Assembly: GCA_026399445.1 (NCBI GenBank)
Contig: JAPLRA010000452.1
Span: forward strand, 1 to 12,016
Source: Sulfuritalea sp.
GTDB taxonomy: Bacteria > Pseudomonadota > Gammaproteobacteria > Burkholderiales > Rhodocyclaceae
Reading direction: 5' to 3'
Length of the DNA stretch: 12,016 nt
Part shown: positions 1 through 5,423 of the stretch, piece by piece
Layout: every line of letters starts with the position of its first letter
Numbering within the stretch: the first letter of the stretch is position 1
The notes under the pieces: model-generated
What the model was told of the DNA's origin: nothing
What the model saw: the letters and a program-made list of their open reading frames with translations, nothing else
Database searches by the model: none
Made by a program: the position numbers and the translations under genes

Positions 1-1
1 G

Positions 2-745
2 GTACAGCGCAACGTGCTCGCCGCGCTGGTCGAGGACATCGGTGGCGGCGATTTGACCGCACTGCTCACGTCCGCCACAAGACGTTCGCAGGGCACCGTG
101 GTCAGTCGCGAAGATGCCGTACTCGCCGGCATCGCCTGGTTCGACTCCTGCTTCCGGCGCCTCGATCCGCTGACGGTCATACGCTGGCATGCGCGCGACG
201 GCGAGTTGATTGCCGCCGGCCAGACGCTGTGTGAGATCGAAGCCAGCACCCGCGCCCTGCTGACGGCGGAACGCGCCGCGCTCAACTTCCTGCAACTGCT
301 CTCCGCCACCGCCACCGCGACGCGTCGTTACGTCGATGCCGTCGCCGGCACCGGAGCCCGCATCGTCGACACGCGCAAGACCCTGCCCGGCCTGCGCCTG
401 GCGCAAAAATATGCCGTTACCTGCGGCGGCGGGAGCAACCACCGCCTCGGTCTCTATGACGGCCGCGGCGCTGTCTTCATCCAGATCGAAGTGGAAACCA
501 TGGCACAACTCGCCGAGGCGCTGGATGCCGGTGCCACCATGATCCTGCTCGACAACATGGATTTGGAGCAGATGCGCCATGCCGTCGGCCTCACCGCCGG
601 ACGCGCCGAACTCGAAGCCTCGGGAGGCGTTCGTCTGGAAACCGTGCGTGCCATCGCCGAAACCGGCGTCGACCGCATTTCCGTCGGCAGCCTGACCAAG
701 AATGTCCGCGCCATCGACCTGTCGCTGCGGCACAGCGAGGGATGA
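2..745 (+). CDS. nadC: Quinolinate phosphoribosyltransferase (decarboxylating), 5' end missing
   Basis: NadC joins quinolinate and phosphoribosyl pyrophosphate to give nicotinate mononucleotide, CO2 and pyrophosphate in cytosolic de novo NAD synthesis. The reading frame is open to the left edge, and the residues before the first possible GTG at 14 (VQRN) continue the usual N-terminal helix, so the true start lies outside the window. Family signatures are visible in order: EDIGGGDLTA near the start, the central ERAALNFLQLLS helix, the substrate-binding DTRKTLPGLR stretch, GGGSNHRLGLYD, the LLDNM strand, and the closing EASGGV and TGVDRISVGSLTKN barrel strands. About 247 residues are present out of the usual 270-290. 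The gene ends 49 bp before tRNA-Ser. The identification is secure; only the start is unseen. Confidence 0.96.
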   Translation, partial: VQRNVLAALVEDIGGGDLTALLTSATRRSQGTVVSREDAVLAGIAWFDSCFRRLDPLTVIRWHARDGELIAAGQTLCEIEASTRALLTAERAALNFLQLLSATATATRRYVDAVAGTGARIVDTRKTLPGLRLAQKYAVTCGGGSNHRLGLYDGRGAVFIQIEVETMAQLAEALDAGATMILLDNMDLEQMRHAVGLTAGRAELEASGGVRLETVRAIAETGVDRISVGSLTKNVRAIDLSLRHSEG

Positions 746-750
746 TCTGT

Positions 751-756
751 TAAAAT
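751..756 (+). promoter_or_regulatory. Probable -10 element of the tRNA-Ser promoter
   Basis: TAAAAT is followed by a GC-rich discriminator (TCGCGCCC), the arrangement typical of stable-RNA promoters, and lies about 40 bp before the mature tRNA 5' end. No good -35 hexamer is seen at 16-18 bp spacing inside the nadC end, so this is a partial match only. Confidence 0.4.
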
Positions 757-794
757 TCGCGCCCTGCTGAAGCACCAGTGATCAGCAGCAATGC

Positions 795-882
795 GGAGAG
801 GTGGATGAGCGGTTTAAGCCGCACGCCTGGAAACCGTGTTTAGGATAATACCCTAACGAGGGTTCGAATCCCTCCCTCTCCG
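795..882 (+). tRNA. tRNA-Ser(GGA)
   Basis: The cloverleaf folds with acceptor GGAGAGG (795-801) against CCTCTCC (875-881) and discriminator G882. The anticodon loop CTGGAAA (827-833) carries GGA at 829-831. A class II variable arm has a TTAGG/CCTAA stem, and the T arm is GAGGG-TTCGAAT-CCCTC. Two oddities are seen. The last base pair of the anticodon stem next to the loop is C826 against C834, where related tRNAs have C-G. The encoded 3' end reads CCG instead of CCA (883-885), so CCA would have to be completed by nucleotidyltransferase. No terminator follows directly. The changed 3' end fits reconstruction of the tRNA by an inserted element (see the att copies). Confidence 0.93.
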
Positions 883-884
883 CC
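874..884 (+). repeat. att copy 1, within the tRNA-Ser 3' end
   Basis: CCCTCTCCGCC is the tail of the T stem, the acceptor strand and the first two bases of the 3' end of tRNA-Ser. The same string recurs at 1538 and 3301. It is read as the tRNA-proximal attachment junction of a tandem insertion. Confidence 0.6.
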
Positions 885-897
885 GTCAATCGCACAC

Positions 898-935
898 AAA
901 CCCGTACTGCCACCGGCTTTACGGGTTTCTAGTTT
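898..935 (+). terminator. Possible Rho-independent terminator after tRNA-Ser
   Basis: AAACCCGT (898-905) and ACGGGTTT (921-928) form a perfect 8-bp stem with a 15-base loop. A loosely T-rich stretch (CTAGTTTCT) follows. It would end tRNA-Ser transcription in the present arrangement. The long loop and broken T tract make it weaker than the terminator at 3327. Confidence 0.5.
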
Positions 936-970
936 CTATCGGTATTACTCTGTGTTCTATTGACACCATC

Positions 971-1213
971 ATGCCCTCGTCCGAAACCATCTACTGCTAC
1001 CACTGCGCCCGACATCATCCGCGCCAAGAAATGCGTCAGATCGAAACCAAGGGTGGCAAGAAGTGGCGCTGCATTCAATCAATCCAGGCGACGAAGAAGA
1101 GCAGCGCACAGCGCGATGCTTTTGGCAAAGCCGTCTCTGCCATCAACTCGTCAGAGAATCAGGCACGAGTAAAGTCCAGACTGATTGCAGAGAGGTTGTT
1201 GGCCGGGCGATAG
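971..1213 (+). CDS. Small Cys/His protein, paralogue of the gene at 4725
   Basis: This is an 80-residue protein with no family name that I recognise. It has a YCYHC motif (CxxC, residues 9-12), two His residues three positions later and a WRC further on, together a plausible single zinc site made by three Cys and a His. The motifs HPRxEMR, TKxGKxWRCI and SIxAT are shared almost unchanged with the 76-residue protein at 4725-4955. About half the residues match over the first 62 of the core. The C-terminal half is charged and probably helical. No Shine-Dalgarno sequence is evident before the ATG, but the similarity starts at once after it, which supports this start. A role in binding nucleic acid is only a guess, based on the HNH nuclease beside its paralogue. 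Confidence 0.75.
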   Translation: MPSSETIYCYHCARHHPRQEMRQIETKGGKKWRCIQSIQATKKSSAQRDAFGKAVSAINSSENQARVKSRLIAERLLAGR

Positions 1214-1253
1214 ATGTGGTCCGGCCTGTCCGTAACCCAATCGAAAGAACGCT

Positions 1254-1517
1254 ATGGCCTACGCCCCGGAATTCCTCAAACTCGTAGACGAGTTCATTCA
1301 CCTGGCCAATCGACTGGCCGAAGATGGAAAGGGCGGCGAGGCAAGTGCTGCGATTCTTTTCGCCGCCGGTCGCTATAACGCCTTCAACTTCATTTCCAAC
1401 GGCGGTACAGACGAAGATCAGGCGGCCGCCGTCGAGTTTTATGTCTCGGAGTATCGCAAGGCGCTTGTATCAAACTTGCAGGGCGTTGTCGGGCCCGTCG
1501 TTAAGCCCCAGGGATAA
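1254..1517 (+). CDS. DUF3144 family protein
   Basis: This 87-residue soluble protein of unknown function has the DUF3144 pattern: an N-terminal FLKLVDEFIHLANRLAEDG helix, a middle AAILFAAGRYNAFNF helix and a C-terminal EFYVSEYRKALVSNL helix. DUF3144 proteins are short proteobacterial proteins of nearly this size, so it looks complete. A GAAAG stretch about 7 bases before the ATG can serve as a weak ribosome binding site. It lies 40 bp after the small Cys/His gene and 20 bp before att copy 2. It is the last gene of islet 1 and could share a transcript with the gene before it. Having such a gene alone in a tRNA-bounded islet is unusual. Confidence 0.8.
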   Translation: MAYAPEFLKLVDEFIHLANRLAEDGKGGEASAAILFAAGRYNAFNFISNGGTDEDQAAAVEFYVSEYRKALVSNLQGVVGPVVKPQG

Positions 1518-1536
1518 GGTAGTACGCCACCAACCT

Positions 1537-1551
1537 GCCCTCTCCGCCAAC
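1537..1551 (+). repeat. att copy 2, internal tRNA-Ser 3'-end repeat
   Basis: GCCCTCTCCGCCAAC here is identical to 3300-3314 over 15 bases and to tRNA-Ser 874-884 over 11. No tRNA body precedes it. It is read as the junction between two tandem insertions. Confidence 0.55.
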
Positions 1552-1583
1552 TCCCGGGTACGTCTCCACGAAGCGCTGGTTCC

Positions 1584-2318
1584 TTACCTAGAGTGCCTCA
1601 TGCCGCCTTGGATCGGCTTGGCGAAACCGACCTGCTCCCCCGCCAAGCTGCCCTGGTGCGCCGCGACCTGATCACGCAGGAGAATGCGTGAGTGCTTGTA
1701 TTTCGGGGAACCAAATTCTGCATCGCGCTTCGCTAGTTTGTCAGTGACGAGCACAAGCGCCGTGCCAGTCCCCTGACTATTGGCGGCAGCAGCGAATTCG
1801 GTATCGCGCTCCCGGCGCAAGTCACGCATTCTGGAAGAAAGGCGCGCCGCCATTGCCTTGCGAAAATCCTCCATGTCGCTCCTGCTCCATTCAGGGTGCT
1901 GCCTATGCGCGACGTTCAAGGCATCCCAAACGTTGGCCTTGAGATAGCCGACCAGCCACCGGGCAAAAAGGGTGTCAGCCCGGTCACCATAGAATCCAAC
2001 GCCATAGCCCTGTGTTGGATCGTAATGCATGCGCACGATGGTGTCGGTGAAATTGGCGACGCCGGTACTGATGAATTGAAACCACTTCGGGCAGCTTTTG
2101 GCCGGATTTTTCGGCGGGCCGTAGGGGTGAAAGGCGTCGGCCCAATCGAAATCGACCGAGGCCTTTGGGCTGGCTATTTCGGCCTGCTCGATGCCGAATT
2201 TCCGGATGAGTGTTTCAGCCTGGGCCAGAGCGCGTTCGGCTTCGTTGTCATTGCCGCGGCCGTCCATGGCAACGGCCATCAGCTTTTGCGCTTTACGTAT
2301 CGCCTGGTCCTTATCCAT
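1584..2318 (-). CDS. DUF2786 domain protein
   Basis: This is a 244-residue protein. The N-terminal 45 residues match the DUF2786 helical domain (IRKAQKLMAVAMDGRGNDNE, then ALAQAETLIRKFGIEQAEI). The middle part (about 60-165) has the WFQFISTGVANFTDT and VGFYGDRADTLFARWLVGYL stretches of the domain often attached to it in phage and island proteins. The C-terminal part is basic, with many Arg, and looks disordered. The function is unknown; relatives are typical of prophages, plasmids and islands. A GAGGG sequence just upstream of the ATG supports the start. It is the last gene of the minus-strand set in islet 2, and its stop lies 33 bp from att copy 2. Confidence 0.8.
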   Translation of the reverse strand: MDKDQAIRKAQKLMAVAMDGRGNDNEAERALAQAETLIRKFGIEQAEIASPKASVDFDWADAFHPYGPPKNPAKSCPKWFQFISTGVANFTDTIVRMHYDPTQGYGVGFYGDRADTLFARWLVGYLKANVWDALNVAHRQHPEWSRSDMEDFRKAMAARLSSRMRDLRRERDTEFAAAANSQGTGTALVLVTDKLAKRDAEFGSPKYKHSRILLRDQVAAHQGSLAGEQVGFAKPIQGGMRHSR

Positions 2319-2365
2319 AGACCCTCAACGTGATGCGCATCCTGGCCGACATTGCCGCAAGACCC

Positions 2366-2869
2366 TCATCCAGGTTTGCGAAAGCCAGCATCAATCCAGG
2401 CGGTTGCACTGGCTTTGTTTAGCTTGAATCCGCTACCCACCCGGACTTGGGCAAGTTCCTCGTCGGCTGCATCGTGCGCGGTAAGCAGCGCATGCGGATC
2501 ATCTTCGTCTGGCACGATATCGAGAGTGATACTGATTCGCCCGGACTGACCGTTGATCGTGATGTTTTGGTGGAGCGCCGCATGAAGTTGTTGAACCTGG
2601 CGCTGCCGGAATTCGCTGGCGGTCTTGACAAGGGTGTTGAACGCCGAGGTATCAAGCGGCTTCGGATTCTTCTTGTCACGCCCCATCGTCCAAGGGCCCA
2701 CCAAGGCAGGCTCGGACTCCCCGTCCAGAATCATCTCAACGGCCCATCCCTCGTCGTCTTCGTTCTTGACGACTCGCGCGGTCCAGCCGTTGTTGCACCA
2801 AAGTCTCGGTTCTCTGATCGATTCGGGCGTATCGGCCTCAATGGCTTCGTTCGGTTTGCTCTCTGTCAT
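2366..2869 (-). CDS. Unknown islet protein, 167 aa
   Basis: I do not recognise a family. The protein is acidic at the N-terminus (EAIEADTPES) and has a WCNNGWTARVVKNEDDEGW stretch with conserved-looking Trp residues. It carries a Gln-rich helix (RQRQVQQLHAALHQN) and a strand-rich middle ending in an acidic DEDDPHALLTAHDAADEEL helix. There is no signal peptide or membrane segment. It sits 24 bp after the DUF123 gene and 47 bp before the DUF2786 gene on the same strand, so expression with them is likely. No strong ribosome binding site is visible. Base composition and codon use look coding throughout. The gene is probably real; its role is unknown. Confidence 0.65.
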   Translation of the reverse strand: MTESKPNEAIEADTPESIREPRLWCNNGWTARVVKNEDDEGWAVEMILDGESEPALVGPWTMGRDKKNPKPLDTSAFNTLVKTASEFRQRQVQQLHAALHQNITINGQSGRISITLDIVPDEDDPHALLTAHDAADEELAQVRVGSGFKLNKASATAWIDAGFRKPG

Positions 2870-2893
2870 GGCAGTATTTTAGCCACCATGGGG

Positions 2894-3313
2894 TTACGGA
2901 GTTGCTCGCGGTCCCTGATCGCGGAGCCGCAGTTCGCCCAGATACCGCAGATGGCTGCCACACCCGTGACGGCAATCCGAGGCGCCAAATCCTGGTGCTA
3001 CGATGTGGCCACGAACGCGGTGGTTGAGGACACACTCGTCCCTCCTTGAGCGTCCAACACCCACAATCTTCACACCGCGAGCCGCCAGAAGCCAATCAAT
3101 GTGCCAACGCAACGCCTTCTCGCGGCGTAGATGCCGGGCGATCCGGGATTCAAAGTTCCGTTTCGCGCTCCCGGTATAGACGTAGCGTCCAGCCGGGAAC
3201 ACGAAATCGCCGAGACGACCAACGGTCACCCTCACCGAGCGAGCAATTTCGATCCTGAGCTGGTAGGAAACAGGTGTCCTCGTGACCAGGTTGAGTGGCG
3301 CCCTCTCCGCCAA
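2894..3313 (-). CDS. DUF123 (GIY-YIG-like) protein with unusual start at the att site
   Basis: The core matches DUF123, a small group in the GIY-YIG nuclease superfamily. The visible marks are VGRLGDFVFPAGRYVYTGSA, RIARHLRREKALRWHIDWLL, a single Glu in a later helix (DECVLN), and the closing GFGASDCRHGCGSHLRYLG with its His/Cys residues. Hydrolysis of nucleic acid is a family inference. The frame continues upstream to an ATG at 3418, but that stretch covers the terminator and lies antisense to the phosphatase gene end, so it is rejected. No ATG or GTG lies between it and the first conserved strand. The best candidates are TTG codons at 3313 and 3316, which overlap the tRNA CCA end inside att copy 3. 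About 139 residues result, a normal size. The native start may have been changed by the insertion. Confidence 0.72.
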   Translation of the reverse strand: MAERAPLNLVTRTPVSYQLRIEIARSVRVTVGRLGDFVFPAGRYVYTGSAKRNFESRIARHLRREKALRWHIDWLLAARGVKIVGVGRSRRDECVLNHRVRGHIVAPGFGASDCRHGCGSHLRYLGELRLRDQGPRATP

Positions 3314-3314
3314 C
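3300..3314 (+). repeat. att copy 3, displaced native tRNA-Ser 3' end with CCA
   Basis: GCCCTCTCCGCCAAC carries the acceptor strand, discriminator G and a full CCA. It is followed 12 bases later by a strong terminator, as expected for the original end of the tRNA gene. The tRNA body is 2.4 kb away. This makes it the distal attachment site. Confidence 0.65.
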
Positions 3315-3326
3315 AAGCCTGCAACG

Positions 3327-3353
3327 ACGCGCCTTCCGGCGCGTTTTGTTTTT
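3327..3353 (+). terminator. Rho-independent terminator, originally for tRNA-Ser
   Basis: ACGCGCC (3327-3333), loop TTCC and GGCGCGT (3338-3344) form a 7-bp GC-rich stem. A T tract to 3353, broken by one G, follows on the plus strand. Directly after a tRNA 3' end this is a classic tRNA terminator. Here it is separated from its tRNA body by the two islets. Confidence 0.85.
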
Positions 3354-3365
3354 GTACCGGCCACT

Positions 3366-3833
3366 TCACACGGCACGAATCGACTGCTCCCAAACCTCGA
3401 GCCACAGGCATTCGCCATTCTTGCGCTTCATGTTCAAGATGGTGCTGCGCGGCCGGCTGGCGATGTGCCGGGTGATCACATCCATTGCCCAGCCGTGCGT
3501 GACCGCAAGAATGCGCTTGCCGCCGTTCGGCTGGGCGATACTGATGATGGCGTCGAGCACTCGATCGGCGAATTCATCCATCGACTCGCCCTGCTCGAAA
3601 TCCGTTGCCGGATTCCGCTTGAGGATCTGCTGCAGCACCACCGGATTCAGGTCCGCCAGTTCTGACTTGGGAATTCCCTGGTAGACGCCGAAATTTCGCT
3701 CCCTCAAGCCATCGTGACACTCGGGCGGATCCAGCCGAAGCGATCGCACGTCGGTCCAGCCCTGCAGGATCCCGGCGATATTCCAGTCGGTTTCGCCGTG
3801 GCGAGTGACGCAGACGTAGGTGGGAACCCTCAT
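3366..3833 (-). CDS. Histidine phosphatase family protein with internal gap
   Basis: This is a phosphoglycerate-mutase-like phosphatase. The catalytic RHGETDWN motif (residues 11-18) forms the phosphohistidine, the ERNFGVYQG segment supplies the acid Glu (45), and VTHGWAMD (His113) is the second His. The ATG at 3833 is preceded by AAGGT and gives the normal short lead into RHG. Only 155 residues are present against about 200 in relatives. After GWTDV the chain jumps to RSLRLDP. The usual segment of roughly 40-50 residues between them is absent, including the S-x-x-x-R-A-x-x-T motif with the second catalytic Arg. The frame is kept. The gap may be a real deletion that disables the enzyme, or an assembly error. 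The gene follows the MaoC gene by 35 bp on the same strand. Confidence 0.8.
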   Translation of the reverse strand: MRVPTYVCVTRHGETDWNIAGILQGWTDVRSLRLDPPECHDGLRERNFGVYQGIPKSELADLNPVVLQQILKRNPATDFEQGESMDEFADRVLDAIISIAQPNGGKRILAVTHGWAMDVITRHIASRPRSTILNMKRKNGECLWLEVWEQSIRAV

Positions 3834-3868
3834 GATGACCTTAGCCGCCAGGAAAACTGCTAGACAGG

Positions 3869-4330
3869 CTAGAAATACCAGCGCGTAACCATCTCTGCCG
3901 CGCAGGCAGGCTTGTCGCCCCCTTCGATCTCGATCACCGCCTGCCAGACCAGTTGCGCGCCGCCAGGAATATCGTCGACTTCTGCAAGCACGAATCTCGC
4001 ACGCACGCGGCTGCCGACCTTCACCGGCGAGGCAAAACGCACACGATTGAGACCGTAATTCACTGCCAGCTTGATCCCATCGACCGCAATGCATTCCTGC
4101 GCAAACTTTGCCAGCAGCGACAAAGTGAGGTAGCCATGGGCAATCGGCCCGCCAAACGGCGACTCGCGCTTTGCCCGCTCGACATCAACATGAATCCATT
4201 GCTTGTCGCCGGTGACCTCGGCAAAGGCATTGACGCGCTCCTGATCTATAAGCAACCAGTCGCTGAGACCAATCTCCTGTCCCAGCCTGGCTTTGGCATC
4301 TGCTGTGCCGGTAAATCGAGTTGTCTTCAT
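3869..4330 (-). CDS. MaoC-family (R)-specific enoyl-CoA hydratase-like protein
   Basis: This 153-residue protein has the single hot-dog fold of the MaoC/PhaJ/NodN group, which adds water to enoyl-CoA thioesters or acts on related acyl groups. The catalytic motif is clear: FAEVTGDKQWIHVD (Asp and His five apart), then PFGGPIAHGYLTLSLL with the family Gly-His-Gly. Later the VNYGLNRVRFASPVKVGSRV stretch gives the substrate-facing strand. I chose the internal ATG at 4330 (MKTTRF) over the ATG at 4390, because family similarity starts there and the longer form would run through the spacer behind tRNA-Arg. The gene lies 86 bp downstream of tRNA-Arg and 35 bp before the phosphatase gene, so the two may be co-transcribed. 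The exact substrate cannot be read from the sequence. Confidence 0.88.
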   Translation of the reverse strand: MKTTRFTGTADAKARLGQEIGLSDWLLIDQERVNAFAEVTGDKQWIHVDVERAKRESPFGGPIAHGYLTLSLLAKFAQECIAVDGIKLAVNYGLNRVRFASPVKVGSRVRARFVLAEVDDIPGGAQLVWQAVIEIEGGDKPACAAEMVTRWYF

Positions 4331-4416
4331 CGAGTCACTCTTGCTCCACCTTGATCCGCACGATTCCGGCGGAATTTCAGGAACCATCAAGCCCGGTACC
4401 GACAGGCTGCTGATCT

Positions 4417-4493
4417 TGGTCCGCCCGACAGGACTCGAACCTGTTACCCCCGGCTTAGAAGGCCGGTGCTCTATCCAGATGAGCTACGGGCGG
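4417..4493 (-). tRNA. tRNA-Arg(TCT)
   Basis: Read on the minus strand, acceptor CCGCCCG pairs fully with CGGGCGG, discriminator A and an encoded CCA follow. The anticodon stem CCGGC/GCCGG holds loop CTTCTAA with anticodon TCT, and the T arm is ACAGG-TTCGAGT-CCTGT. All stems are intact, and 77 bases include CCA. No insertion is seen at its 3' end. Confidence 0.95.
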
Positions 4494-4724
4494 ATGTGCT
4501 GTGTCACGCTTCATGTTTTGGTCAGGATTGCTGCTCCCCGTGCGACGCCATCGCCGCAAAAGACCGTGCATGACTGCATTTTCGAAGTTTACAGTGAAAC
4601 AGGGGCGCTGGATGCCGATCGAACGCGACGCCACGAATATCGACCACGCGGCGGCGCAGGACGAAAAAATTGGCGCGGCGCGTAGCATAATTGCAAATGT
4701 CACCGCCGGATACCGTTCAAACCC
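4494..4724. other. Intergenic region between tRNA-Arg and the small Cys/His gene
   Basis: These 231 bp separate two divergent transcription units, so they should hold the tRNA-Arg promoter (minus) and the promoter of the Cys/His-yajD pair (plus). A CATAAT at 4686-4691 could be a -10 for the plus direction, but no matching -35 is found. I see no convincing gene, repeat or hairpin. Confidence 0.5.
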
Positions 4725-4955
4725 ATGGCAACAGAACCGACTTACTGCTACCACTGCCGCATGCATCACCCGAGAAACGAGATGCGCCTGATTGTTACCA
4801 AGACGGGCAAGCGCTGGCGCTGCATACGCAGCATCGAGGCGACACTGCAGGGCCCGGAGGCACGCGAAGCCTACGGTCGTCAGGTGTCGGAGATCAACAA
4901 GGCCGAATCCAAGAGCCGGGCGCAGCGGATGAATAATCTCCTTCAGGAGAAATAG
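4725..4955 (+). CDS. Small Cys/His protein upstream of yajD
   Basis: This 76-residue protein is a paralogue of the islet-1 protein at 971-1213. It shares YCYHC (residues 8-12), HHPRxEMR, TKxGKxWRCI and SIxAT. The CxxC, His pair and single Cys of WRC could bind one metal ion. After residue 40 the chain is charged and helical (EAREAYGRQVSEINKAESKSRAQR). The ATG lies directly before the conserved part; no strong ribosome binding site is seen. Its stop is only 5 bp before the yajD ATG, and the AGGAG near its own end can serve yajD, so the two are probably translated from one message. That tight link with an HNH nuclease is the only clue to function. Confidence 0.8.
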   Translation: MATEPTYCYHCRMHHPRNEMRLIVTKTGKRWRCIRSIEATLQGPEAREAYGRQVSEINKAESKSRAQRMNNLLQEK

Positions 4956-4960
4956 CCGGA

Positions 4961-5326
4961 ATGAAGGCCGCCCCGGGAAAGCTGGACCGCATCGTCGCCG
5001 ATGCACGCCGCAGCGCAGAACTTCGCGATCAGGGCTACCGTGAGCAGGCGCTGAAGATTTACCCCTGGATATGCGGCCGCTGCGCCCGCGAATTCACCCG
5101 CGCCAATCTGCGCGAACTCACCGTGCATCACCGCGATCACAATCACAGCAACAATCCGCCCAATGGCAGCAACTGGGAACTGCTGTGTCTTTACTGCCAC
5201 GACAACGAGCATCAACGACAGATCGAAGCTCCCGGTGCTGGTGATCCAGGCAGCGCGGGCAACGGATCGACAGCCACCCATTCCCCTTTTGCCAATCTCA
5301 AGGCGATGCTGGGGGGCGGGAACTAA
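4961..5326 (+). CDS. yajD: HNH nuclease family protein YajD
   Basis: This 121-residue protein closely resembles E. coli YajD. The signature segments are YREQALKIYPWICGRCAREF, NLRELTVHHRDHNHSNNP, GSNWELLCLYCHDNEH and the C-terminal PFANLKAM. CxxC at residues 38-41 and CxxC at 76-79 should hold a structural zinc. His56-His57, Asn71 and His80 or His84 form the HNH metal-nuclease site. A small DNA nuclease role is inferred from the fold; the biological target of YajD is not established to my knowledge. An AGGAG about 12 bases upstream, inside the preceding gene, probably drives translation. It is the last chromosomal gene before the tRNA-Pro remnant. Confidence 0.93.
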   Translation: MKAAPGKLDRIVADARRSAELRDQGYREQALKIYPWICGRCAREFTRANLRELTVHHRDHNHSNNPPNGSNWELLCLYCHDNEHQRQIEAPGAGDPGSAGNGSTATHSPFANLKAMLGGGN

Positions 5327-5378
5327 GCGGCGACACTTCGTCGATTTTCCCGGATAGTCGGCAAAGCCGACAAGCGGG

Positions 5379-5414
5379 CAAAAAAAGGGTTTCGGTCTTT
5401 CGACAGAAACCCTT
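5379..5414 (-). terminator. Terminator of the tRNA-Pro locus
   Basis: AAGGGTTTC (5385-5393) and GAAACCCTT (5406-5414) form a 9-bp stem with a 12-base loop. The A run at 5380-5386 becomes a T tract on the minus strand, so it ends minus-strand transcription. It lies 10 bp beyond the CCA of the tRNA-Pro fragment. It may also stop yajD transcription weakly from the other side. Confidence 0.85.
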
Positions 5415-5423
5415 GGGATCAAC

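Larger units (their letters stand above)
874..1548 (+). mobile_element. Islet 1, bounded by tRNA-Ser 3'-end repeats
   Basis: About 0.65 kb lies between att copy 1 and att copy 2. It holds only two small plus-strand genes, the Cys/His protein and the DUF3144 protein. No integrase, transposase or other mobility gene is present, so any movement would need an integrase supplied from elsewhere. The direct tRNA-end repeats are seen; the insertion history is inferred. Confidence 0.5.
1538..3312 (-). mobile_element. Islet 2, bounded by tRNA-Ser 3'-end repeats
   Basis: About 1.76 kb lies between att copies 2 and 3. All three genes run on the minus strand with gaps of 24 and 47 bp, so they probably form one operon starting at the right boundary: DUF123 protein, unknown protein, DUF2786 protein. 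No recombinase gene is present. Its boundaries rest on the direct repeats and on the terminator that follows the third copy. Confidence 0.5.

Noticed and set aside
1896..3049. Long plus-strand frames through islet 2
   Set aside because: They mirror the minus-strand DUF2786 and 167-aa genes. The minus frames show a recognisable domain (DUF2786) and operon spacing.
3314..3418. ATG-started upstream extension of the DUF123 gene
   Set aside because: It would translate through the tRNA terminator and antisense to the phosphatase end, and the added residues are not like the family. The start was moved to the TTG at the att core.
3834..4094. Longer N-terminus for the histidine phosphatase
   Set aside because: The extra residues are read out of frame from the MaoC gene; the RHG motif follows directly after the ATG at 3833, which has a ribosome site.
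4331..4390. Longer N-terminus for the MaoC protein
   Set aside because: The added 20 residues cover the spacer behind tRNA-Arg and do not resemble the family; the ATG at 4330 fits better.
4501..4791. Open frame of about 96 codons behind tRNA-Arg
   Set aside because: It overlaps the start of the tRNA and the Cys/His gene, has no ribosome site, and its composition is not convincing. It was left as intergenic.
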